Translations under genes and position numbers: made by a program
Part shown: one piece after another, positions 1 to 6,975 of the stretch
Layout of the letters: every line of letters starts with the position of its first letter
Numbering within the stretch: position 1 is the stretch's first letter
The notes under the pieces: generated by a model
What the model saw: the letters and a program-made list of their open reading frames with translations, nothing else
What the model was told of the DNA's origin: nothing
The model's database searches: none
Assembly (NCBI GenBank): GCA_025062245.1
Contig: JANXAD010000018.1
Location: 1-34,296, forward strand
Reading direction: 5' to 3'
Length of the DNA stretch: 34,296 bases
From: Thermodesulfobacteriaceae bacterium
GTDB lineage: Bacteria > Desulfobacterota > Thermodesulfobacteria > Thermodesulfobacteriales > Thermodesulfobacteriaceae

Positions 1-435
1 ATGAAACCTGTGAAAATTAACCAGGTCTTCAATATTTACATCTGCCACCCCATCTCCATAGGTCATCATAAAGGTTTCATTTCTTAAATATTTAGCAATC
101 CTTTTTAGTCTACCTCCTGTTTGAGTATGAAGACCTGTATCAACTAAGGTTACTCTCCAGGGCTCACAATTGGAAGTATGATACTCTATTCGGTTCTCCC
201 TTAAGTTAATGGTAACATCACTTAGGTGTAAAAAATAATTAGCAAAATATTCCTTTATTATGTATCCCTTATATCCGAGACAAATAATAAAATCATTAAA
301 ACCAAAGGCTGAATAAATCTTCATAATGTGCCAAAGAATAGGCTTTCCACCAATTTCAACCATAGGTTTAGGCTTAAGATAGGTTTCCTCAGAAAGCCTT
401 GTTCCCAAACCACCAGCTAAAATTACAACCTTCAT
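1..435 (-). CDS. rfbF: Glucose-1-phosphate cytidylyltransferase, C-terminus cut by window edge
   Basis: The 145 visible codons are the N-terminal part of a sugar-nucleotide transferase; the rest lies outside the window. The protein opens MKVVILAGGLGTRLSEET, the nucleotide-binding signature of this fold, and continues with KPKPMVEIGGKPILWHIM and MTYGDGVADV, which are characteristic of RfbF. The family makes CDP-glucose from CTP and glucose-1-phosphate in the cytoplasm, the first committed step to CDP-linked deoxysugars for O-antigen or glycoprotein glycans. The next enzyme of the pathway, RfbG, is the nearest gene but is divergent, with a mobile element between them, whereas the two genes are usually side by side on one strand. 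An AGGTAAA stretch ahead of the ATG can serve as ribosome binding site. A perfect GCCGATAA box lies upstream on the same strand. Confidence 0.93.
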   Translation of the reverse strand, partial: MKVVILAGGLGTRLSEETYLKPKPMVEIGGKPILWHIMKIYSAFGFNDFIICLGYKGYIIKEYFANYFLHLSDVTINLRENRIEYHTSNCEPWRVTLVDTGLHTQTGGRLKRIAKYLRNETFMMTYGDGVADVNIEDLVNFHRFH

Positions 436-463
436 TTAAAGCTTTACCTGTTATATATTTTTA

Positions 464-471
464 TTATCGGC
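464..471 (-). promoter_or_regulatory. Perfect sigma-28 -10 box (GCCGATAA) upstream of rfbF
   Basis: On the minus strand GCCGATAA ends 28 bases before the rfbF ATG. It matches the flagellar sigma-28 -10 consensus in all eight positions. The -35 side is poor: no TAAAGTTT-like sequence stands 11 bases upstream. It could be a chance match or a weak or altered promoter. It is worth noting because the flagellin gene in this window has a very good sigma-28 promoter. Confidence 0.3.
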
Positions 472-586
472 TTCTTTTTATTTTACTAAAATTCAAATTT
501 TATACCCGTTTTTTAAAAAATCTTCAAAAGTTCTTTGTCAAAGTTTTAACTAATTTATCCAAATTTTTGACACTAATTAATTTTAA

Positions 587-950
587 AGAGACCTTTGCAA
601 AATTCAATGCTTTAAAGAAAGTTTTAAGATAAAATTACAGAAAAAACAAGGGGGGTTCAAGTGTTAGAGCTTTGGGAAAAGGGGGTGCTAAATTCTTTAA
701 CTATAGGTAGATTTCGTAAATCACTGGAAAGTATAAAGGTATACAGGAAGTGTTTGAAGGAACTTGAAAGGGAGACCCAAGAGTAAGGGGGTTGGTCTTT
801 AGTTAAAACTTGTCTAGGAGGTATTGGCATATAAGAAGAAGGATTAAGGGGTTTGAGATGGGGGTGTAGGGGTTAAAGTGGGGGCAGATAGGAGATAGCA
901 AAAAGAGAGGCTTAGGCAGTAAGATTAGACCAAATTTTTCAAAGATCTCT
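587..950 (+). mobile_element. 364-bp non-autonomous mobile element (copy 1) between rfbF and rfbG
   Basis: The left end reads AGAGACCTTTGCAAAATT and the inverted right end AGAGATCTTTGAAAAATT, 16 of 18 identical. Both ends are flanked by TTAA (583-586 and 951-954), which looks like a target-site duplication; TTTAAA with ends starting GAGA fits equally well. It is too short for a transposase and holds only a short open fragment at 661-786. Related ends recur at 12153-12314 and 33531-34134. The element fills most of the 559-base gap between the two genes; the rest of the gap (436-586) is AT-rich and carries only the rfbF promoter region. I could not assign it to a named IS family. Confidence 0.75.
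661..786 (+). pseudogene. Short open fragment inside mobile element copy 1, possibly a transposase tail
   Basis: A GTG at 661 preceded by a run of six G opens a 41-residue reading frame ending in TAG-free sequence up to a TAA at 784-786. Its core LTIGRFRKSLE is repeated at about 33900-33935 in mobile element copy 3, where a frame shift separates that core from a related tail (YREDFKELEKNI, compared with YRKCLKELERETQE here). The conserved core inside mobile-element ends suggests the leftover C-terminus of the transposase of the parent element, but I do not recognise the family. It could also be a non-coding conserved segment of the element. Confidence 0.4.
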
Positions 951-956
951 TTAAAG

Positions 957-984
957 TTGATTTATCTCAATTTTTTTCTACAAT
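957..984 (+). promoter_or_regulatory. Candidate sigma-70 promoter of rfbG
   Basis: TTGATT (957-962) and TACAAT (979-984) are separated by 16 bases and end 10 bases before the rfbG ATG. The -35 box begins only 7 bases beyond the right end of mobile element copy 1, so whatever regulatory sequence lay further upstream was displaced by the insertion. The short distance to the ATG leaves a leader of only about 3-4 bases. Confidence 0.45.
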
Positions 985-994
985 AAAGAGTTAA

Positions 995-2074
995 ATGGAC
1001 TTTCCCCTAAATTTTAAGGGAACGAAAGTTCTCATAACAGGACACACGGGCTTTAAGGGTAGTTGGCTTACTCTTTGGTTATTAAGACTTGGAGCTAAGA
1101 TTATCGGCTATTCTTTGCCCCCAGATACCAAACCTTCTCTTTTTGAGCTCCTAAATTTAAAAAGAGAAATAGTTCATATTGAGGAAGACATAAGAAACTA
1201 TAAATATTTAGAAGGTGTTTTTCAAAAATTTGCTCCTGAAATAGTTTTTCACTTGGCTGCTCAACCACTGGTTAAACGCTCCTATCTTGAGCCAAGACTT
1301 ACCTATGAAACTAATGTTATGGGAACTCTAAATGTGCTTGAAGCTATAAGAAAAACAGAAAGTGTAAGGGTCTGTATAGTAGTTACTTCTGATAAGTGCT
1401 ACGAGAATAAAGAATGGATTTATGGATATAGAGAAAAAGATCCCTTAGGAGGTGATGATCCCTATAGTTCAAGTAAGGCTTGTGCGGAAATTTTGACCCA
1501 GGCCTATAGGAAATCCTTCTTTTCCTCTACAAATCTTAGAAAGACCCATCAAGTAGTTGTAGCCACTGTAAGAGCAGGAAATGTTATGGGAGGAGGAGAT
1601 TGGCAGGAAGACAGACTCATTCCCGATTGTATTAGAGCTCTCTCTCAGAGAAAACCAATAGTCCTTAGAAATCCTGAAGCTATAAGACCATGGCAACATG
1701 TGCTTGAACCTCTTTATGGATATTTACTTTTAGCCCACAAGGCACTTTTATCTGAAAATCCTTCTTTATATGCTCAAGCTTGGAACTTTGGACCCTTTGA
1801 AAGGGATCAGGCCAAAGTAAGAGAGGTGGTAGAAAGAATAATCAAACTTTGGGGAGGGGGAGAATATCAAATTTTAGATAATCCTCCCTTCTATGAGGCA
1901 AAAATTCTTAGACTTGACATTAGTAAAGCTCTAATTGAACTTGGATGGAAACCTAAGTGGGACCTAAAGATAACTCTTGAAAAAACTATTAACTGGTATA
2001 AAACCTTCTATGAAGGTCTTAGAAACATGAGAAAACTTACAGAAACTCAAATAGAAGAATATGAAAAAGGCTAA
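995..2074 (+). CDS. rfbG: CDP-glucose 4,6-dehydratase
   Basis: Extended short-chain dehydrogenase that converts CDP-glucose to CDP-4-keto-6-deoxyglucose with bound NAD. The N-terminal Rossmann motif is TGHTGFKGSW at about residues 15-24; the catalytic YxxxK is YSSSK in the stretch GGDDPYSSSKACAEI, and SDKCYENKEW and GGDWQEDRLIPD are typical of RfbG rather than of the dTDP-glucose enzyme RmlB. The 359 residues match the usual length of the family. It works directly after RfbF, which lies across a mobile element on the other strand. Ribosome binding is weak (AAAGAG close to the ATG). The last codons lie inside a hairpin that acts as terminator for the opposite strand. No other sugar genes follow on the right, so the rest of the locus should lie left of the window. 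Confidence 0.95.
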   Translation: MDFPLNFKGTKVLITGHTGFKGSWLTLWLLRLGAKIIGYSLPPDTKPSLFELLNLKREIVHIEEDIRNYKYLEGVFQKFAPEIVFHLAAQPLVKRSYLEPRLTYETNVMGTLNVLEAIRKTESVRVCIVVTSDKCYENKEWIYGYREKDPLGGDDPYSSSKACAEILTQAYRKSFFSSTNLRKTHQVVVATVRAGNVMGGGDWQEDRLIPDCIRALSQRKPIVLRNPEAIRPWQHVLEPLYGYLLLAHKALLSENPSLYAQAWNFGPFERDQAKVREVVERIIKLWGGGEYQILDNPPFYEAKILRLDISKALIELGWKPKWDLKITLEKTINWYKTFYEGLRNMRKLTETQIEEYEKG

Positions 2075-2090
2075 GCTTTTCGGTTTAGCC
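2064..2090 (-). terminator. Rho-independent terminator of the SapC-like gene, inside the rfbG 3' end
   Basis: On the minus strand an 8-bp stem (2083-2090 with 2069-2076, one G-T pair) and a 6-base loop are followed by TTTTT (2064-2068). It stands 19 bases after the stop of the SapC-like gene. On the plus strand the same hairpin is followed by CTCTCC, so it should not terminate rfbG transcripts efficiently. It overlaps the rfbG stop codon. Confidence 0.6.
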
Positions 2091-2108
2091 CTCTCCTCAG
2101 ATTAAGAC

Positions 2109-2810
2109 TTAACTTATTAAGTCAAAAAGTTTAAAGTTCCTTACACTAAAATAAAGGGAATAAATTATAGGAAGATAACCTATAGCATTTAAATAATACA
2201 ATTTTTCTGGCTGAAGCTTAGAGAGAACCTCTATGTTTCCTATAAGAACATTTTTGAAATAGGCCTTTCCCCACTTAGTTGTAACCTCAAAATCCATAAG
2301 CTTTAAACAACCAAGATTATAAAGTTCCTGAGAAAACTCATAAACTTTTTGAAAGTCTAAAGCCAGTTCAGAAAGTTCAGTTTTTATAACTTTAAAATAG
2401 GAACTCTCAGTTCTATCCCCCTCAAAAAGAACCTCTCCCTTCTCGCTTTGACAGGCCTCATCTACAATGACTATCCATTCTATAAGTCCGTCCCCCTTTT
2501 TTCTTAAGACTCCAAAGGGATAACTCAAAACCACCTTAGGAATAACTTCAACTTTAAAAAATCCCTCTTCATCCAGATATACATTTTTTCTATTTACTCC
2601 AAGCACTGCAAAGGGAAAAAGCTCTCCTTCAAAAATTCCAAACATCACGGGATAATACATAGAACAGGAAAGAAGTTCAGAAAAGGTCAAAGGAACAACT
2701 TCTACCTCTTGCATAAAGTGATAATCCTCAGGTTTAAGAATTCTCAAATCCCTATGAAGCTCCTCTTCTAAGATAATAGGACTTTTAAAGGCTTTAAAAG
2801 GTGCAAGCAT
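2109..2810 (-). CDS. SapC-like family protein downstream of flagellin
   Basis: The 233-residue protein resembles the SapC family: an early VPLTFSELLSCSMYYPVMFG segment, then LFPFAVLGVNRKNVYLDEEG and LSYPFGVL, in the order seen in that family. SapC was named for a role in surface-layer protein export in Campylobacter, but the molecular function of most members is unknown. No signal peptide or membrane segment is obvious. It ends the flagellin-side gene group and follows the nuclease-like gene by 24 bases. A 13-base inverted repeat (2811-2823) covers its ribosome binding site. The position beside flagellin suggests a role connected with a surface or exported protein; that is inference. Confidence 0.65.
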   Translation of the reverse strand: MLAPFKAFKSPIILEEELHRDLRILKPEDYHFMQEVEVVPLTFSELLSCSMYYPVMFGIFEGELFPFAVLGVNRKNVYLDEEGFFKVEVIPKVVLSYPFGVLRKKGDGLIEWIVIVDEACQSEKGEVLFEGDRTESSYFKVIKTELSELALDFQKVYEFSQELYNLGCLKLMDFEVTTKWGKAYFKNVLIGNIEVLSKLQPEKLYYLNAIGYLPIIYSLYFSVRNFKLFDLIS

Positions 2811-2823
2811 AGGTTTGAAACCT
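2811..2823 (-). promoter_or_regulatory. Inverted repeat over the ribosome binding site of the SapC-like gene
   Basis: AGGTTTGAAACCT is a perfect 6+1+6 palindrome immediately before the ATG. On the minus strand it contains the AGAGGT Shine-Dalgarno sequence; as RNA it could form a 5-bp stem with a 3-base loop and mask the site. This could lower or regulate translation, or be chance. Confidence 0.3.
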
Positions 2824-2834
2824 CTGGAAAAATT

Positions 2835-3614
2835 TTACAAACCCTCCTCTGGTTCAGGAACATAGGTATAGGCTGTAATTCCAAGTTCTATAATCAAAGC
2901 TTCTGCCCGAGGGTCTATCATGGGAGAAATGATCACCCTTTTAGTTACCCTTTTACCCTCCTTTTTCTCAAAAAATCTTACCTTTCTTTCAAAAAGCCAA
3001 ACATCAGCCACACTTATGGAGGACTTAAGCTCGGCTACTATAAGTTCACCATCCCTAATAATTAAATCTAATTCTATTAATTGTCCAGGATAGCCTTCAA
3101 ATACCTCTCCATCTAAATCTTTGGTTACATATCTTTCTACCTTTACGGGAAAATTTTCCTCTAAGAGACCTTTTAAAGCCCTTCTGAAAGAGTCCTCAGA
3201 CTTTATACCCCATCTGGCTCCAAGGGCCCCTATTCCTATATCATATCTCTTTCTAAGATCTTTTACTTCTTCAAAAAGAAATCTTATAGCTCTGCTGTGT
3301 TCCTCCCACTTTTTCTCACTTTCCAACCTTAAAGCCTTAAGCTCCTCCCTTAACTCCTCCCATCTTCTCCTACTCTCCTCCCATTTTTTCTCACTTTCCA
3401 ACCTTAAAGCCTTAAGCTCCTCTAACAGGTTCTTTATTTCATCTTGAGTCTCCCTTTTGTCTGCAAAATGATCCTTAAAAAAAACTGCCAGATATTCTTT
3501 AAGTTCTGGTTCCTTTTTTAAAAGGGAGGGAAGCTTCTCTACAATAACTTTTTTTAATTCCGCTCTACTTAAAGAAACCCTTTTTCTTTTAAGGTTTTTT
3601 TGAGACATCCCCAT
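2835..3614 (-). CDS. Coiled-coil protein with C-terminal PD-(D/E)XK nuclease-like domain (DUF3782-like)
   Basis: About 259 residues. Residues 55-125 are a highly charged coiled coil holding two near-identical 25-residue units (LKALRLESEKKWEE). The C-terminal half (from about residue 130) reads GALGARWGIKSEDSFRRAL, then IELDLIIRDGELIVAELKSS: the spaced D ... E-x-K pattern of the PD-(D/E)XK fold, followed by VWLFERKVRFFEKKEGK. Such DUF3782-type proteins are common, often in many copies, in thermophilic bacteria and archaea; their substrate is unknown. It could be a DNA-directed nuclease or an inactive relative. It lies between the flagellin terminator and the SapC-like gene, with a candidate promoter of its own at 3653-3680. 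The start is either the first ATG or the second, two codons later. Confidence 0.75.
   Translation of the reverse strand: MGMSQKNLKRKRVSLSRAELKKVIVEKLPSLLKKEPELKEYLAVFFKDHFADKRETQDEIKNLLEELKALRLESEKKWEESRRRWEELREELKALRLESEKKWEEHSRAIRFLFEEVKDLRKRYDIGIGALGARWGIKSEDSFRRALKGLLEENFPVKVERYVTKDLDGEVFEGYPGQLIELDLIIRDGELIVAELKSSISVADVWLFERKVRFFEKKEGKRVTKRVIISPMIDPRAEALIIELGITAYTYVPEPEEGL
3302..3422. repeat. Imperfect 75-bp tandem repeat in the coiled-coil coding region
   Basis: A 46-base segment beginning CCTCCCA at 3302 recurs at 3377 with a single visible mismatch, a period of 75 bases or 25 residues. Near-identity at the DNA level, including third codon positions, means the duplication is recent or kept homogeneous by gene conversion. 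It can expand or contract in frame and change coiled-coil length. Confidence 0.85.
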
Positions 3615-3652
3615 AGAGGTCTTTTTTCATTAAGAAACTTTTTTAATAAAAA

Positions 3653-3680
3653 ACTATAATCTAAAAAGAGGAAAAAACAA
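3653..3680 (-). promoter_or_regulatory. Candidate sigma-70 promoter for the nuclease-like and SapC-like genes
   Basis: On the minus strand TTGTTT (3675-3680) and TATAGT (3653-3658) are 16 bases apart and lie between the flagellin terminator and the next gene, 38 bases before its ATG. The position makes sense for an independent transcription unit. The region is AT-rich, so chance matches are easy. Confidence 0.3.
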
Positions 3681-3699
3681 GCTTATAAATAATAATAAA

Positions 3700-3718
3700 G
3701 GGGGGCTTTAAGCCCCCC
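3700..3718 (-). terminator. Strong terminator after flagellin
   Basis: GGGGGGCTTTAAGCCCCCC forms a six-G/six-C stem. On the minus strand it is followed by TTTATTATTATTT; on the plus strand by TTTTT, so it can stop transcripts from both sides. It lies 29 bases after the flagellin stop codon, as expected for a very highly expressed monocistronic gene. Confidence 0.9.
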
Positions 3719-3747
3719 TTTTTGAAACCTACACTTTAGCTAAGAGT

Positions 3748-5274
3748 TTATCTCAAAAGTTGAAGAACTAACTGAGGTAGAGTGTTTGCCTGAGCAAGCA
3801 TAGCAATAGTTGCCTGCATACGGATCTGTAAAGTAGTAAATTCTGCCATCTCTTTAGCATAGTCGGTATTCCTAATGACCGATTCGGCTTCCTTAGTATT
3901 ATCATAGGCCACCTTCTGAGATTCAAAGATGGATTGAAGATTATTCATAGTAGCTCCGATTTGGGCACGAATGTTATCAACCCTTCTTAAAGCAATTTCT
4001 GCAATTAACATAGAGGCCTCAGCACCCTCATTGGTATTAACATCAATGCTATAAAGATTTTTAAACTCAGAACCAGCGGCACCTCCAATTTCATAATTTC
4101 CCCATTTCTTTCCACCAACATCAAGCTCCGCAGTAAACTCTTTTTCGTTAGCCACATAAAGGTCTCCCACTTTGACTGCCGCAGCAGTAGTGGCTGATCC
4201 CGCACTTGGTGCAGTAATTGAACCGGTAGATTTATCTTCCAGATCATTTATCAATTGGTGAATGTTAATTACTATACCTGTGGTTGTGCTTGTAGTTAAA
4301 TTTACTTGCAGTCCTATGGTATATCCTTTAGAGGAAGTTAGAACCAGTCTTCCAGCATCAGCTGAAGCTGTTAGGTCAACTCCGTTAGTTGCAGCAGCTC
4401 TATTAATCTTTTCGATAAGTTCATTAAGAGAAACTATAGTTTCAGCGGTAACAGTGGCTTGTTTTCCACCCACATAGAAGGTTAGGGTTGCCGTTCCTGA
4501 AACATTAGCAATCCCAGTATACCTTTCACCTACACTAACATTAATAGCCTTAGCCTTAAAACCGATATCAACCAGTTTATCGTTTACCTCTTCAGCAATT
4601 TTTCCCGCATCAATTATATAAGCATTAGTGAGATATTGAAAGGAAGCGTCAATTACTCTTCCACCAATGCTTACGGTTTGAGGTGCAGTAAAAGAAACAA
4701 ATCCTGTAAGACCTGTCATACTTAATGCTTGAGCTTTATAACCTGAGGTTTTAATTATGTGAGCCCCTAAGTTTTGAGCTCTAATATCTTCTACAGAGAG
4801 GTAAACGGTTTGCTCAAGACGGGCTCCGTAATGGATGTATTTGTCTTTAAAAGTTCCGTCAAGAAGTTTAATTCCGTTATACTCGGTATCTGCTCCAATT
4901 TTCTGAATAGCATCCACAAAGTTTCTAATTTCCTGCTGTAAAGCAGCTCGAGCAACTGGGTCGTTAATGTCATTAGCTGCATTCTGAGCTCTTACATAGA
5001 TTTCCTGAAGCTTATCAAAAATTTGACCAGCAGAAGTTTCAGCAATCTGTAAAGCAGAGATTCCGGTTTGAATGTTTTTGTTCCCCTGGTCATAACCCTT
5101 AGCAACGGTTGAAAGCATGTCTGAAATAAACATACCTGCCGAGTCATCAGAAGCATTGAGAATGCGCATACCTGTAGAAAGCCTAAGTAAACTTTTGTTC
5201 ATTAGGCGCTCATTTCTTATGAGCGCTGTGTGGGTTTGAGCTGCTGCTTCGTTAAAGTTAACTTTTACTGCCAT
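3748..5274 (-). CDS. fliC: Flagellin
   Basis: 508-residue filament protein. The conserved N-terminal D0/D1 helix region is clear (LSTGMRILNASDDSAGMFISDML, QTGISALQIAETSAGQI, DTEYNGIKLLDG) and the C-terminal D1/D0 region ends IRNTDYAKEMAEFTTLQIRM... LPQLVLQLLR. The middle (about 170-400) is the variable, surface-exposed, threonine- and alanine-rich part. Flagellins are exported by the type III flagellar apparatus without a cleaved signal peptide. The ATG is preceded by GGGAGGTG. A near-consensus sigma-28 promoter at 5314-5340 and a strong terminator bracket the gene, so it is probably transcribed alone as a late flagellar gene. No other flagellar gene lies in the window. Confidence 0.95.
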   Translation of the reverse strand: MAVKVNFNEAAAQTHTALIRNERLMNKSLLRLSTGMRILNASDDSAGMFISDMLSTVAKGYDQGNKNIQTGISALQIAETSAGQIFDKLQEIYVRAQNAANDINDPVARAALQQEIRNFVDAIQKIGADTEYNGIKLLDGTFKDKYIHYGARLEQTVYLSVEDIRAQNLGAHIIKTSGYKAQALSMTGLTGFVSFTAPQTVSIGGRVIDASFQYLTNAYIIDAGKIAEEVNDKLVDIGFKAKAINVSVGERYTGIANVSGTATLTFYVGGKQATVTAETIVSLNELIEKINRAAATNGVDLTASADAGRLVLTSSKGYTIGLQVNLTTSTTTGIVINIHQLINDLEDKSTGSITAPSAGSATTAAAVKVGDLYVANEKEFTAELDVGGKKWGNYEIGGAAGSEFKNLYSIDVNTNEGAEASMLIAEIALRRVDNIRAQIGATMNNLQSIFESQKVAYDNTKEAESVIRNTDYAKEMAEFTTLQIRMQATIAMLAQANTLPQLVLQLLR

Positions 5275-5313
5275 ATCCTACACCTCCCTTTGTTTTTCAT
5301 CTTTTGATAATAT

Positions 5314-5340
5314 TTATCGGAAAACTTTGGAAAAACTTAA
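5314..5340 (-). promoter_or_regulatory. Sigma-28 (FliA) promoter of flagellin
   Basis: On the minus strand TTAAGTTT (5333-5340), an 11-base spacer and TCCGATAA (5314-5321) match the consensus TAAAGTTT-N11-GCCGATAA with one mismatch in each box and exact spacing. It ends 39 bases before the flagellin ATG. This predicts that FliA, absent from the window, controls the gene. Confidence 0.85.
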
Positions 5341-5364
5341 ATAAAATGTATCTGAGGAAAATCT

Positions 5365-6279
5365 TTAAGAAAGTTTTTCTAAGATAGGAAAGCCTACCTT
5401 TTTAAGATGGGCTTCGCTTTCCTTCCAGCCCTTGAGAGATTTAACCCAAAGTTCTAAATAGACCTTCTTTCCAAGTAAAAATTCAAGTTCCTCCCGAGCA
5501 AGAGTGCCAATCTTTTTAAGCATCCTACCACCCTTACCAATAAGAATACCCTTCTGAGACTCCCTTTCTATAAAAATGGTAGCCTGAATGTGAAGAAGAT
5601 TTTTTTCTGGTTCTTCCCTTATATTGTCTACCTTTACCATAGCCGAATAGGGCACCTCTTGATAGGTATTTAAAAAGATTTTTTCCCTTATGATTTCTGA
5701 AATAAGAAGTTTTAGAGGAAGGTCGGTTACCTGAGAAGGTTCATAATAAAAGGGACCTTCTGGTAAAATTTTTACAATTTCCTCTACCACAAGTTCAAGA
5801 CCATCCCTTTTTAAAGCCGAAACAGGAATAATAGCCTGAAATTCATAAAGCTTAGAAAAGTAATCTATAATAGGCAAAAGTTCAGACTTTTTTATAAGAT
5901 CAATTTTATTTAAAACTAAGATAGTGGGCTTATTAACCCTTTTTATAAGCTCTAAAATTTTTTCTTCTTCCTTGGGCCGATTACTTACATCCATCACCCA
6001 AAGCACTATGTCTACCTCTTGTAAGGCATTAAGGGCTGATTCTACCATAAGTTGATTAAATAAAGATTTAGCATCATGAATTCCAGGGGTATCTACAAAG
6101 ATAATCTGATAGTTATCTCGGGTTAAGACTCCCCGTACATTAAACCAGGTGGTTTGAGGTTTAGGACTTACGATGCTTACCTTAGTGCCAAGGATTTGAT
6201 TTAAGAGGGTTGACTTTCCCACATTAGGAAGCCCGATTATGGCTACAAAACCTGATTTAGTCTTTACTTCCCTTTCCAT
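5365..6279 (-). CDS. era: GTPase Era
   Basis: 304-residue Ras-like GTPase that binds 16S rRNA and helps 30S assembly. G motifs are visible: G1 GLPNVGKS (about 16-23), G2 around PQTTWFNVRG, G3 DTPGI, G4 NKID, G5 SALK. The C-terminal KH domain contains GILIGKGGRMLKKIG, the GxxG RNA-binding loop, followed by the usual ending around LELWVKSLKGW. Length is as expected. The start overlaps the end of rnc by 23 bases, the classical rnc-era coupling, so the two are probably translated together. In G2 the family usually has arginine or lysine after PQTT; here tryptophan is seen, a modest deviation. Confidence 0.97.
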   Translation of the reverse strand: MEREVKTKSGFVAIIGLPNVGKSTLLNQILGTKVSIVSPKPQTTWFNVRGVLTRDNYQIIFVDTPGIHDAKSLFNQLMVESALNALQEVDIVLWVMDVSNRPKEEEKILELIKRVNKPTILVLNKIDLIKKSELLPIIDYFSKLYEFQAIIPVSALKRDGLELVVEEIVKILPEGPFYYEPSQVTDLPLKLLISEIIREKIFLNTYQEVPYSAMVKVDNIREEPEKNLLHIQATIFIERESQKGILIGKGGRMLKKIGTLAREELEFLLGKKVYLELWVKSLKGWKESEAHLKKVGFPILEKLS

Positions 6280-6967
6280 GGGATTTCAATATCTTTAAAG
6301 CCTTTTTAGCTGCCAAATTTTCAGCACTTTTTTTAGAATCCCCCTTAGCTTTAGCTAAAATTTTATCTCCAATTAAAACCTCAACTTCAAAACAGGGTTG
6401 GTGAGAAGGTCCACTTACACTTAATACTCTATAAGAGGGCCCCATTCCATATTCCCTTTGAAGAAGCTCTTGAAGCTGGGTTTTATAATCCTTAAAGGTT
6501 TTTCTGGAAAGTTGATTTAAATAGGGTTTAAACCAGACTTTAAGTCTCTCACAGGTTTCTTCAAGTCCCCTTTCCAAAAATATAGCGCCAATTAAAGCTT
6601 CCATAGTTCTTCCAGCTATATTGTGTTTACTCTTTAAGTCTAACTTTTCTTCTCTCTTTCCTAAGAAAATATAATCTAAAAGTTTTAGCTTTTCAGCTAT
6701 CTTTATTAAGGTTTCTTTACAGACCAAATAGGCTCGTTTTTTACTTAATTCACCTTCAGACCCTGAAGGATACTTAGAGAAAACCCACCAGGAGGTGCAA
6801 AGATTTAAAACGGCATCTCCTAAAAATTCAAGTCTCTCATTATCCTCCCCTATCTCCTCTTTATGACTGATTCTATAAGAACGATGGGTTAGAGCAATTT
6901 TTAAAAGTTCTTTATTCTTAAAAGAAATTCCCAAGAGCTTTTCAAACTCAGAAAGATCCTTTTCCAT
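6257..6967 (-). CDS. rnc: Ribonuclease III
   Basis: 236-residue double-strand-specific endoribonuclease for rRNA and mRNA processing. The catalytic domain carries the signature ERLEFLGDAVL (about residues 44-54) with the metal-binding glutamate and aspartate, a second acidic cluster TMEALIGAIFLERG, and a C-terminal double-stranded-RNA-binding domain (DYKTQLQELLQ ... AKGDSKKSAENLAAKKALK). Length is normal. It overlaps era downstream and follows rlpA after 8 bases. The ribosome binding site is weak, which suggests translation coupled to rlpA. Confidence 0.97.
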   Translation of the reverse strand: MEKDLSEFEKLLGISFKNKELLKIALTHRSYRISHKEEIGEDNERLEFLGDAVLNLCTSWWVFSKYPSGSEGELSKKRAYLVCKETLIKIAEKLKLLDYIFLGKREEKLDLKSKHNIAGRTMEALIGAIFLERGLEETCERLKVWFKPYLNQLSRKTFKDYKTQLQELLQREYGMGPSYRVLSVSGPSHQPCFEVEVLIGDKILAKAKGDSKKSAENLAAKKALKILKSHGKGSKD

Positions 6968-6975
6968 AAAGATTT

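Noticed and set aside
399-632. 77-codon plus-strand open frame
   Set aside because: It overlaps the rfbF start antisense and runs through AT-rich sequence into the mobile element; composition is F/K/L-rich with no ribosome binding site.
3121-3447. 108-codon plus-strand open frame with a repeated serine/leucine-rich motif
   Set aside because: Antisense shadow of the coiled-coil repeats of the nuclease-like gene.
2109-3614. Toxin-antitoxin or anti-phage pair (nuclease plus partner)
   Set aside because: The SapC-like protein has no antitoxin features, the sizes are wrong and nothing else of a defence island is nearby.
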